From contig LUGG01000015.1 of NCBI GenBank assembly GCA_001683735.1, forward strand, positions 310,001-374,000: a stretch of 64,000 nucleotides of DNA. The letters run 5' to 3'. The position numbers were made by a program, and so were the translations under genes. Each line of letters begins with the position of its first letter. Position 1 is the first letter of the stretch. Source of the stretch: Grifola frondosa (lineage: Eukaryota > Basidiomycota > Agaricomycetes > Polyporales > Grifolaceae). The notes beneath the pieces are model-generated. The model worked only from the letters and a program-made list of their open reading frames with translations. It had not been told where the DNA came from and ran no database searches. Below are positions 45,839 through 56,831 of the stretch, in pieces.

Positions 45839-47700
45839 TCACCGTGCCTTGCGCCCCTCCGTCTGGCCATCTTGCACCACTGCGCTCTCGAAGTGCATCC
45901 GTCCGGACGCCTCCAGGCGCTTCACGAGCACCTCCCCGAACGCGCTCGCAGGCGTAAGCACCCCGCCGCCCTGCGCGAACGTAGGCAGCGACGCCTTGTC
46001 CAGCAGCAGCGCGAGCGCACATTCCGAGATCATCACTGTTACAAGAGCGAATGCCGGTATCAGCGGCGCGAGACGAGTCGCAGTGTGGAACACTCACCTG
46101 CGGATAGCAGATACCCGGGATCCCCGCGCCCGTGCATGACAGTCTTCACCACCGTCTTGGGTTTGTCATCTTCAGAGGCAGACCACGTGTAGTTCGTTGC
46201 CTCCAGGTATCCCTTCTGCATCGTCCTACAAAATCACCCATGAGAAAGCATACACACCGACGCCACGAAACACCTACTCATCTGAAGGTCCCTCGCCAGG
46301 CTGCGAGGCTAGCTTCTTAAATAGCCACCGTGCCTGCCACATCGATCAGCAATTACGACGCGTAAAACTCCGAAAGGACACCACCCACTGGTGCAAATGT
46401 TGAGAGGAGCACGCCCACAACCATTGCCACGATACTGTACAGAACTGCAGGTACCTGTCCCGGTATACGCAGCACCGTGCCCTCCTCATACGTGAAATTC
46501 GGGCCATACGTCAGCAGACGCGCCTCCGCTTCCTTCTCAGCCGCGCGTAGCTCCCCATAGCGAGCGTGGCAATTGAGTGCAGCGAACTCGTGCAGGCCAA
46601 ACGTGCGTTGCACGATCGCGCGGTTCACCGCGACCAAAGGCCAAAATCCAGCAAACTGCGTCGGAGAGCTGAAGGGAATCGTGTACACGAGGCGGGGGCG
46701 GGGGCTCGGGGCGCCACTACCTAGTGTCCGGTCAGCCATGTTTAGAGGCGCACGAGTAGGAACGCACTAGGACTGAGAGCATAATCGCGCCGCGAATCTT
46801 CTATTCGGGCGCGTGGTACCTCCTCAAACATCGCGACGATGGTCGAGGCACTGCCGCCCGACATGCCGAGCGGTGCATCGTAGAAGGTTTGTGAGAGCCC
46901 AAGCTGCGCGGTAGGGCCGAGGGAGGATTTGAGGGTGCGATTCGCAAGGAAGACGAGGATGTCGGGAGGGATGCAGTCAAATCCGCATGAAGGGACGATA
47001 AGCGCACCGGTCTTCGTCGCGAGATAGTCGTATCTGTAGACGAATTGCGTGAGTGTTTGAAACTTATCTCTGATGAGCCACGCAGTTCTGCCACCCTTGG
47101 GAGTGATAGCAGAATCCCCGGAGTCCACCGGCTCAGAAAGAACAAGTAAACCAGGAATGTACATCTACAAGAACAGCAGATCACGGATCGCCTGGAACAT
47201 ACGCGCACAACATATATCAGCAACTCACGAATCGACTCACTTGTTAATGATTCTTTGAATGAATGGCGGCTCTCCAGTAAGGTCGACATAGTGCTTCCCA
47301 AAATGCGCACATGCCCTGCACATCGATCAGTCCCCATCGGTAGAGATTCCGCACATATAGCCACCTGACGACGCTCGTGCCCCATCGCCAATACGGGCCC
47401 ACGGCATTGATCACGACGTGGGCCTGGCGCACCGCATCCTCCACTTCCGCGCGGCGGGTCACATCCACCTGTACCAAGAGCACGCTGTCATCAAGTCTCA
47501 AGCTTGCTTTCAGCGCATCCAGTTTCGCCTTGGAGCGCGCGCCGACAGCTAGCGTGAAGGAGGAGCGCTGTGGATGATTATACAGGTACCGCGTGATAAG
47601 CCGGCCAGTGAAACCTGCCACACACAAGGATCATTAATTATTGTAGGCATTAGACGATTTGTGAACCACCTGTTGCCCCCAAAATCAATATGTCAACCAT
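45839..47700 (-). CDS. Saccharopine dehydrogenase-like oxidoreductase
   Basis: Exon 1 (ATG at 47700) gives MVDILILGATG and the next exon continues FTGRLITRYLYNH: the Rossmann motif GATGFTGR of the SCCPDH family. Further blocks are LAVGARSKAKLDAL (about 47550), VINAVGPYWRWG (about 47400), GALIVPSCGFDCIPPDI (about 47010-46960), SGGSASTIVAMFEE (about 46860-46820), a hydrophobic segment AVLYSIVAMVVGVLLSTFAPV (about 46440-46380), and the C-terminal GGVLTPASAFGEVLVKRLEASG ahead of the stop at 45839. Animal SCCPDH sits on lipid droplets and mitochondria; fungal members have no settled substrate, and true saccharopine dehydrogenase is a different, shorter protein. Membrane attachment is inferred from the one hydrophobic stretch. 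Confidence 0.85.
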
Positions 47701-47926
47701 GTTAGGACGAAAGAAAGAGGAGAAAAATGGGAAGGGAAGAAGGAGAGAAGGAAGAAGATGGCTCAGCAGCTCTGCTCAGCATGGTGACGTTGCCGAAAGT
47801 ATCTGACTTGCCATTTTGAGCGAGCGTTTGAGCGTGGGATTCAGTCGAACCGGTTTGCCTGTAATGGGATCGACTGCCTTGCGGTGGCTCTTGTAACAAC
47901 CATCGACCTTACTCTCATCTCCAACA

Positions 47927-48981
47927 ATGTCTACAGCTCACAGACCGACATGGGACCCCGCCCAGGCAAAGGATGTCAAGGGTGGCTCGCGTCAGTTCTC
48001 TGTGCGGGATATGGCCTCGCATACCAAGCTCAAGTTCCGGTGCATTTTCCTTGGTCTTACTTGTGTTCTTCTAGGACGCTGACATTCAAACCGCGTGCAG
48101 ACAACCAGGGCAGACATCCACGTCAGAGGTAGCGAAGCGGGACCTCCGCGCAGAGCTGCTGGCAGCGGAGCAGGAGGCGCGCAACCGAAAGCGAAAAGCT
48201 GAGGGCAAGCCTCCGCTGGCGGTCGAGAACGGGAGCGGAAGCGCAGTGGGTGCGGATGATGAGACGAATAAACGGCGAAAGCTCCTGCAAGAAGCTTTGG
48301 ACATGGACAAGGATGAGGAAGAGGAGGAAGAGGAGGAGACCGAGAAGGGAGACGTGGCCAAGGATAATAATAAAGATGAAGACGAGGATGAGTGCGTGTA
48401 TTCTCTCCGTCATATACTGACATGCCTCACGCTCATTCTGATAGGGATGAAGATGAGGAGGACGAGGAGGAGACACTGCGGAGTTGTTGCGCGAGCTAGA
48501 GAAGATCAAGCGCGAACGGGCAGAGGAGAAGGAGCGTCAGGAGCACGAACAGTCTGCGTCAGCACAGGCAGCGCGTGAAGCTGAGATCGCCACCTCGAAC
48601 CCCCTGCTCAATCTCGCGGCTGCACTGGGCCAGTCACCGATTGGCGTGAATACGACTGTGCCCGGGACTTTTGCGGTAAAGAGACGGTGGGATGATGGTG
48701 CGTCGTACATTTACATCATTGTTACTCCTTACTAAGCAGTGGTGATTAGATCTGATATTTAAGAACCAGGCCATGAGTTCAAGGGACAAGGACAAGTCAG
48801 GACGCTTCGTGAATGATTTGTTGCGAACAGACTTCCATAAGTACGTCTGGCGATTTCTTACTGGTTGGTGATCTGACGGCTGATATCGCGCACAGAAAGT
48901 TCATGGCTAAGTTTATCAAGGTATATTTTGCTTGCTGAGTTCAATTTTACATGAATGCGACTGACTTGTGTCATTTAGTGA
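47927..48981 (+). CDS. CWC15: Pre-mRNA splicing factor CWC15
   Basis: Start at 47927: MSTAHRPTWDPAQAKDVKGG followed by QFSVRDMASHTKLKFR, the conserved CWC15/Cwf15 N-terminus, then an intron and VAKRDLRAELLAAEQEA. A long acidic tract (about 48310-48470) and a Lys/Glu helix ELLRELEKIKRERAEEKER follow. The C-terminus is NPLLNLAAALG...FAVKRRWDDDLIFKNQA and ends FMAKFIK. CWC15 is an NTC/Prp19-associated spliceosome component. The last intron (48921-48978) separates the final Lys codon from the stop codon. One base is missing near 48470, before ELLRELEK. Confidence 0.92.
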
Positions 48982-49583
48982 TGTGTGTAGGTATAATGTG
49001 TATCAATTCGCTGCTGGGTTTCTGTCCTCTGGACGTCTGTCCGCCTTGCCTGGGTCTGGTTGTCGTCTTGAGTTTATTGAAACCGAGCGCGTTCGACGTG
49101 CTTTTCTAGATGTTTGGCGAGTAGTCATTACTAGACGACTGATTGCGAATCATCAACTTCATGGCTTCAGGGGCTGTAGTCAGGTGGTGCTTGTATGTGA
49201 CATGCTCGAAGGTCTCCCACAGAGTGTCGACTCCATTGGAAACAGCTACACCTGATATCATCTATCAAGGGAGTCTATGCTGCTGCGATGCGAAATTGAG
49301 AACTAAGACGATGTCTCTCACACCCATCCTATTCTTGCCCGCGAGTCTTCCCACAAGCCACTGGCGGTTGGATTCAGATGACAGAGACCCAGGTCGAATA
49401 TTGACCATTTCACTGCTCAAGCTAGCCTCCTGCATCAGACAAGGGTCTCGGTCGTCGATAAAATAAGGAGATGAGAGTAGATATAAGCCGCGCTCAACAT
49501 AAGGCGATGACTAGTTACTGCAATCCTGAAGGGTAATGTCAGCCCGTTCATTGAGAGAAAGTGTATCTCCTAACCTGACAGTA
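48982..49583. other. Convergent intergenic gap
   Basis: It lies between the 3' ends of CWC15 and the minus-strand BTB gene. No supported gene. Confidence 0.4.
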
Positions 49584-50593
49584 TCATTGTGACCAGTCCC
49601 AATCGAGTTTGACATCCATAACATTTGCCAACCTTCCCCACATTTTTCGCCGCTCCTTAACGTCGCGAGCTTTTAGCATGCTCTTGCAGCGTTTGCAGCA
49701 CCCACTGTCTTCAATCCAATAGCGCCAGCTTCCCAAGACGTCGTAAGTCGCGACCGCAGAAGGCGTCTCTTTCACCTCAGCATAGCAATCACGCAGTGCA
49801 GCGTCACAGGATGTCCTACTGGTGCAATTGTCGCTGACACGAGTCCCAGCCCACATTAAAACGGCTAAGGATGCGCTTGCCTCCATCAGCTCTTTCCTTG
49901 CACACAGACACCTTTTTATATCTTCTGTGGTTAGATGTTCGACTATGCCATCCTCGTGTTGATAACCGTCCATGATTTCGGATCCTAGCTGGCAGCAGGT
50001 GTAGAGGGCCGACGGTAGTATTGAATCCGCACCCACGAGACGAGCGATGTTAACTGCTCCGATGACTTGTGTGCCCGAAATACGAAGGGGCGTTTTCCGG
50101 TTCTGGACATCCCATTTTTCAAATTTATGGGTGAAGTGTTCGTTCAGCAAGGCCAGCGCGGACTCTTGAACACCCTCCATATCGTACTTGTGTCCGAGGC
50201 GTATGAGTGACGAGGCCTTATTGAAATCTACGGGATAAATGCTGGCCGGCAGGAAGCTGAAATTGTTCTGTCAGTACAGGCCCCCAAGAAGACTACGTTG
50301 AGCAACAAACTTTCTGTTTTTGAATATGGCAAGTAAAAGGTGCCTTAAGTCTTCAGGAGAGTCAGAAAGGCGGACAACTGGGCAGCCATCGATAGATTCT
50401 GCACCAGCTGGCTGTGGAATCGCAAATAGGTCGGTAAAGACGCTTGATTGCTCGGAGAGCAATCCTTGGTACACCCGAAAGGCGACATTCCCAGCAATGA
50501 GAACAATACTCCCATCTTCGTACCAGAATTCCATATCTCTCTCAGGTTCCTCTTCCTCAGGGCGAGGCGCTTCCTGGAACTTGCTACATCCAT
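49584..50593 (-). CDS. BTB/POZ domain protein, minus-strand copy
   Basis: The best preserved of three family members in the window. The ATG at 50593 gives MDVASSRKR, followed by an acidic stretch and the BTB core: FWYEDGSIVLIAGNVAFRVY, SVFTDLFAIPQP, VRLSDSPEDLRHLLLAIFKN. An intron of about 43 nt (ending near 50274) joins FKNRK to FSFLPASIYPVDFNKASS. Exon 2 continues RLGHKYDMEGVQ, SILPSALYTCCQLG, a helical region, a CKRCKSMLKARD cysteine pair and the end DVKLDWDWSQ (stop at 49584). About 320 residues. One base is missing near 50570 between RKR and the acidic stretch; otherwise the frame holds. It probably dimerises through the BTB domain; partners are unknown. Confidence 0.82.
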
Positions 50594-51753
50594 GGGAGTG
50601 ATGATACCAAGCCACAGGAGGTCTCAGTATGCGTTCAAGGTTCAGCCTTGGGTGGAAGCTACGCGATTGAAATCTGTTTATCCCTTACATAGTATCATAG
50701 TCTGAAAAATACTCACCGGGATCCTATGCTCAACACAGGCCTATCGCTAGCACGGCAGCACTCCGTACAGGCCGCGTACTCGAACAATGTTCAAACTTTA
50801 CTGTTTATCGGACAAACAACGGCACGGCAACTCGAGCGCCTACTAGTATGCTATCAATACGTAAAGTGAACCGGAGAGCCCCAATATTACGACGATTTTG
50901 CTAGTATGCATCTGCATTGTCTCGGCCAGTAGCCAGAGGTGCTTTTCATCCAGTCTTGTAAGTTCCCAAAACCCAGCAATAACTTATGAGTATCCTAATT
51001 CACTTGCAAATCAGGCTGTTCTATACAGGATGACAGAAGTTTTGATAATCATTTTTACCCTTGGCAGAGCCTCTGGCACTATGTAAATGCCAGTGCCGTA
51101 GTAGGAATTTCTTTTAGCAATAAGTGTAATAGAAATAAAAATAACCATCTGTCGGCCTCCCTAATTTTAACACTTGATTCTTCTTATTTCTAACTATCAC
51201 TCCGTCCCTGCAACATCACCTAAATGGCACGCAGTCATTGTCAAATATCAAGATGTCTTCATCTCTTGGGATCACGTGATCGCGTTTCCTCACCCTGGAA
51301 CCTTGAAACGGTACATCCAGATTAATTCCAGCAGTCGACATTTTCTCGAGATCTTCCAAAAAGGTAAACAAAAGTATCTTTTGTCCATATTCACGATCGA
51401 TCGTTCTACACATGCTGTGCGCCCGATCGACGTCTTCGCGTTCGTTCCTTCAGAAACTTCGTATTAGTAGTTCACGCGCCATCTCGAATACATGGATATT
51501 GACTCAAAGAGACAAACACACAGAAAGTGAAACGCGCAAGGTCGAACAAATTACTAAGGATATAAAGTGTTAAGGTACAAGGTGTAGCTAGGGTGTACGC
51601 GCTAGAAGTACATTCCGGCCAAGAAAACAATCATCAGCTAACAGTGCTACAACAGGTCGCAAGACGGGGATATCCGCATAGAAGTACAAATCCATAGGCA
51701 TTCCTTCTTATACAAGACCCACAGGATACACAAGATGCGGTTCCACCCGCTAC
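50594..51753. other. Intergenic gap, no supported gene
   Basis: AT-rich with short frames. The only longer one (97 codons, 51174-51467, plus strand) has no recognisable features. Confidence 0.4.
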
Positions 51754-53889
51754 TCACATCGCGACGCCGCGTTTCGAGCCGAGCCACTCCTCCCACATCA
51801 CGTTGCGCGCCTGCTCGCACGCCATGGTCTCTGCGAACATGAGCACGCGCCAGACATCGCGGAAGTCGCTCGCTAGTCCGAGGCTGATGCGCACGACGCC
51901 AAGCTCCCGGCCCATGTGCTGCTCAAACGCGCGCAGCGTCGCGTCTGTCGGCAGGGACGCCATCGCGCGGCAGAGCCCCAGAAGGGCCGCCGCTCCGCCG
52001 GGATTACACATACACCCGGTGCGCAGCGAGATGTTCTGCATAGATGCGGCATATTCGACGAACGTGTTAGGGATCATTTCGCCGGAGGGCTGCGGAGGAT
52101 GTCAGTCAGGATTTTGCCGTGAGCGCGGAGGAGAAACAGGGACTGACGAAGAGGAAAAGCAGCGAGACGACAGAGCCTGTGTCGGACTGCTCGCCGACCG
52201 CTCTTAGCTGCCGTGTCGGCACGCGCGAGAGGACACGCACAACACTCGTGCCAGTAGTATCGTGTTTGAGTTCAGAGAGTGAAGTAATCAGGTGGCTCAC
52301 AAGACATGAGAGACGAAGTGGCAAGAATGGAAGGTATGCGGACAGGAATCGCAGCCCATCCGTAATAGCAGGGAGATTAAGGTAATTTATCGTTCCGTCC
52401 TGCCGAGGGGAAATCCGCGTTAAGAGCGCGATAATTAAGAGGCGTTGATTAGCGGATAGACTAACCTCAAATCGTTCGTGCAGCTCAGCCGCCATCGTGA
52501 CTATCGTACCCGGGGCTTGTACCACATCCACGGTACCTCCAGCAAACCATGGCCGCTCCAGCAGCGCTAGGAACGACTCTTTTACAACGAGCGCGCCGAC
52601 ACCGGTTGGAAAGCCGAACATTTTGTAGAAACTAACCGCCATCGCATCCACAGGTGTATCTGTGAGGGAGAAAACAGACGTAGGGGCTAGGGCGGCGGCA
52701 TCGAGGAGTGTAAAATATCCTTGCGACGTCGCATATTGGACGAGTGAAAGCGGGTTCTTGCTGTTGGATATATTCGACTGGCCGGTGAGCGCGAACAAAC
52801 TCGGTGATGCCCTGTGGCTCCGAGGGCGGTTTTGTGTCAAGATGGTCTATATATTTGGCGCGCAGGAACCACGTCAGAAGACGGCAGTAGGTCAGATTTG
52901 GCGAGCGGCAATCACCTTTGCATCATTAATACGGAGGCCGCCGTGCTCCGTGGATTCAATGTAGTAGACTTGCGCACCGCGCTCCTGTGCAAACCTGCGG
53001 ATGCCGTGGACGCTATTGTGCGAATCGGCGCCGAGGACGAAACTGCTCCCAGACGCAAAAGGAAAGGCCTCGCCGACGAGTTTCAGGGCGCCGGTGGCGT
53101 TGGCGGTGAATACAACCGTGTATCCGGGTGGCGCACGGAAGAAAGATAGGACAGCCTGGCGTGCCTCGTTCGCGCATGCTGCGGACAGCTTCGAACTATA
53201 ATAAAATGTTAGTTTGCACTGGTATGACTGATGAGAGCATGCTTGAATGAAAGATGATCAAAGATTTAATCGAAGTAGAAGCAGCATCAACATCCATGAT
53301 GCTAATGCTATGAATGGAAGACACAGGAAGTCGCATATAATAGAATCAGGCCGCGTATAATCAGACAGAAGCTGGTGTCAAACGGAATACAGATGGATAG
53401 ATGACATTCAATCAATGCTTACGAGTTGCTGACAGAGTGGGTATTTCCAAGGATATTGCGATGAAGGAAGCCGGTGTGTACTCGGATGAGGCTCTCGGGA
53501 TATAGCGAGCCCCCCATGTAGTCCACATATGTCTCCCCGGAGCGGTCGAGTCTTGCAAAATCGCTACGCCTGAGCGCATCGAGTATCCAAGTGAGTTGAT
53601 ATTGCGGGTATTCTCTCAAAAATTCCTTGTATGCTGTTGCGGCGCCATCCTCGGGCAGGTCGGGTGTAGAATTTGCATACAATGGTGGAGGGTCGAAGGA
53701 ACGCTTCTCGTCACGGTCGCTGACAGAGCCTTCTTCATGAGACGCATATGTGTGGTAGCTCGGAACAGATGGAGTGTATGCAGCAGAGGTACAGCCTAGA
53801 GTCAAAGCAGAGAGAGGTAACGAGCGCTTACGCACGATGACCTTGGGTGCGTGGCGGTGGTCCAAGGTAGCAGAGTGAGTGTTGCCCAT
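51754..53889 (-). CDS. Molybdenum cofactor sulfurase-like PLP enzyme without MOSC domain
   Basis: The ATG at 53889 starts MGNTHSATLDHRHAP; a low-complexity leader (to about 53690) precedes the class V aminotransferase fold. Blocks in order: YVDYMGGSLYPESLI (about 53520), ILGNTHS (about 53450), VVFTANATGALKLVGEAFPF (about 53125-53065), DSHNSVHGIRRFA (about 53030), then the PLP-lysine loop AVSFYKMFGFPTGVGALVV (about 52650-52590), the RPWFAGGTVD loop, and RTGCMCNPGGAAA (about 52020-51990) with a candidate persulfide cysteine. The stop is at 51754, right after EEWLGSKRGVAM. The SFYKMFGFPTG and TGCMCNPG blocks are those of MoCo sulfurases (MOCOS/HxB), but the MOSC domain is absent. It could be a cysteine desulfurase-like enzyme of another pathway. 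Confidence 0.82.
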
Positions 53890-56831
53890 TATTACAAGAG
53901 AGGGTATAGCGTGGGGGTGTCGTCAAGAGGTATCCAGATACTAGAACTCGAGAGCGAGCCGAGTTGAACTACTAGAGTACGGAGAGCTTATATATGTTTC
54001 CAGTGTGTGTCAGTGTTGTACCACCAGCCCAAGAGAATATACCAGAATAAAATGAGCTAGCCCGCGCTCATCAACAGATACCGCGCCTTGTTTTGTAAGT
54101 CGGGCTGTGCGAGGACAGAGAATATGTTCGTAGTGGCGGTAAGGCATCATTTTTTAGCGCGCGGGATCCACCGAATCCCGGGCTTCTTGGTAGTCGCCGG
54201 ATTTGGTCTGCTAAAGGCGCGGGATCAAAAGAACTCGTCTCCTTGCAATCGAATATCGGATCGACACTATTATCTACACCCTTGTGTGCACCCGGCAATT
54301 AAATTTCAATTTACTTACTCGCCACCTTGCCTGTTAGCACACGTAGCATCAAAGCTTCCCTCGTCCCCGGCTTCCCTGATAATTTCCATGGCGAGATCAC
54401 CTTCGAGTGAATGATCATCCAAATCTGTCTGCAGGGCAATCACGGCCGCCCCATTCAACAAGGAAACAGCCAAGAATGGGTTTAGGTTTCATCCCCAGTA
54501 TGATCCTGAGAGCAGAATGTCCTGGAGACACTACCAGAAAGGTGGACGGGGACCTAACGAGCTGTGCATGGCTCTCGGAAAAACTCAAGCTCAAGCTCAC
54601 CCAGTTATATAACAGCGAATGACAATGGATCGAAGCTCTCGTGGAACATTGACACGGGGTTGTAGGGCGTTGTGCACGGCGTTGTGGCGGACCGGGAGCA
54701 GTTCCACAAGAACATCCTCGAATCGGCCGGTCATGCGCACTGCCCTGCGCCCAACATCAGATGTTCACTGCATTCATTATGTCTAGGCCGGCGGTCCTAC
54801 ATCGGGTTTTGCACGGAATTCCAGCGATCGACGCACCAGCGCGTCCTGGGAGTCTGTGCGAAAATTACAACGTGCATTATGCATTACACGCGTTTGCGGT
54901 GCCACGGCGCGCACGCAGCATGTATTCGCCTGCGGGATACACGCCATTTCATGACCCCAAAACGCACCTGCCGTGGGATGCACACAACTGCATCAGTCAA
55001 CCTGCGGCTGCGAGCCATTCAATGCCCGTCGAGAACCTTCTCTCCAGCTCCGCGCTAAATTAGGAACGGGGCGCAGTCAGCGAGCACGGAATGCTAAGTT
55101 TGATGAGAGATTTGACTAGCAGTTCACTGATCGATGGGAACACGCGAACACCCCGAATTTTGTGCGCTGCGGCTAGGTACTTTGGACTCGAAGGAAGGAC
55201 GGGAAAGAAGGATCATGGGTCTAGCGCGTTCCATGAATATGGGGTGCATGCTGAGCAGCTGGTAGCAAACCTTTACGTATAACGCACGTAGTCAATGGCG
55301 CACAGCAAAGAGGAAAATCAGAAAGGAGCACGGCGGTGGACCAACGGCGACACTCACGACGTAGCACCCGACCAGTAAGTGACGTCCTCGTAGAACCGCC
55401 ATGCGCCAATCCAGATGTAGACGTAACACGGCTTCGATATGTCGTATGCTCCGTTGGATCGAGACCCGTTCAATAGAAGCTGTGTTTCCAGCTTCGCCAC
55501 CCATGATAGCGTGCACTGAACGTGCTGTTGAAGGGCTGTTTGACGCATTGTCTTGGAACGCGCTTACTTTGAGTTCCATAAACGGAAACATCAGGCTGAG
55601 CGCTGAACCGTTCTATTCTGTGGTGTTCAATTATGCTGCTGGTGTTTGAGAGCCCGTCTAGATTTGCTCCGTGCTTCAGATCCTTCGTCCGAGCAGATGA
55701 CCATTTGATACTGCTCCGTCAGCGTTATGGAACATGTTTGGTAAGCAAGACCATGCGGGACACGCGCTGAGTAGTCGCTTGAAGTGAATCTGCACCTACT
55801 TAGAAGGAGGACGATGATCCCGCTCTTCCCTCCACCCGCGTACAGTTTAGGCTCGCATGGGTCCTTCTCCGCGTAACCTACATACCTCCACCAAAATCTT
55901 CCACTGACCTAAAACTCAATGAAGGATCAAACCGTATGTCGGACGAGAAGCCTCGGGAGCATTTCATTGATTACGGCTGTGGCACATCAGTGGCTGAACG
56001 AGAAGGACGTGTGGGTGTTCTGGAATGTCACTGGTGAGTTTGGTTCGGCCAGGATAGGTTTCTGATTCGTAGCGTTCACGAAAAATGGTTTGTCGGGGCC
56101 CGACACGGGGGACATATGAATAGAACGCAGAATCGGCCATGCACATGCTACCCTCCAGCGCGAACTTCTCAGAACGCGAGCTTCGAGGCTGAAAATCAGG
56201 CTATGCTTAAATTCTGGTCCGCGGGCCCGTGTTGGGTCTTACAGGTTCATACAGACTGGAAGCAGGAAGCAAGAGAAGTGGGGGGAAGCCAACGCTGGAG
56301 GTATGTTGGATGACAAGGCGATCGTGTCAAAGGCAGATGCTGCCATCCTCGATGCGATAGAAGCCAGAAGACGGTGAGAATGCGTAGCGCCGCGCGCGAC
56401 TAAAAGAAAATTGAACAGAGTTAGAGTGTACGGCATGATGTGATCAAGTTGCGAAACCAATCGGTGGACCGCAAGCTACGAAACAGCAGCTCGCACGGTG
56501 AACATGAAAAAGGGATTCCGAGATGGCCGGTGAAAACAAGCGCTATTTAGCCCCACCCGGGTTGAGTCAAATAAATATAGATCAACAACAGGCAAGACAC
56601 CAGCAGCCGCCCACATCCTTGAGGACCACACAGCTCGGCTAAAGCAATGAATTTTATTCGCTACACTCAAATAAAAACGAATTCGCATTTAGAAAATGAT
56701 GGATCAGAACTCACCAAATCATTTATCTATGCGTATTGCAATAAACAACTTTACAACGTGAGCCTGGAACTCCGATTATGGCACAATTATGGAAAAAATC
56801 TCATACCGTCGACCTATTGTGACAATATTCA
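53890..56831. other. Largest gene-poor interval (about 2.9 kb)
   Basis: No gene is supported. Short overlapping frames occur at 54672-55063 (plus) and 55292-55591 (minus). The latter region has a minus-strand segment with YVYIWIGAWRFYEDVTYW followed by a donor-like gtgagt, which could be a fragment of a real exon but matches no family I know. Confidence 0.45.

Noticed and set aside
54672..55063. Overlapping 128- and 100-codon plus-strand frames
   Set aside because: Two frames over the same DNA with no family features and no partners.
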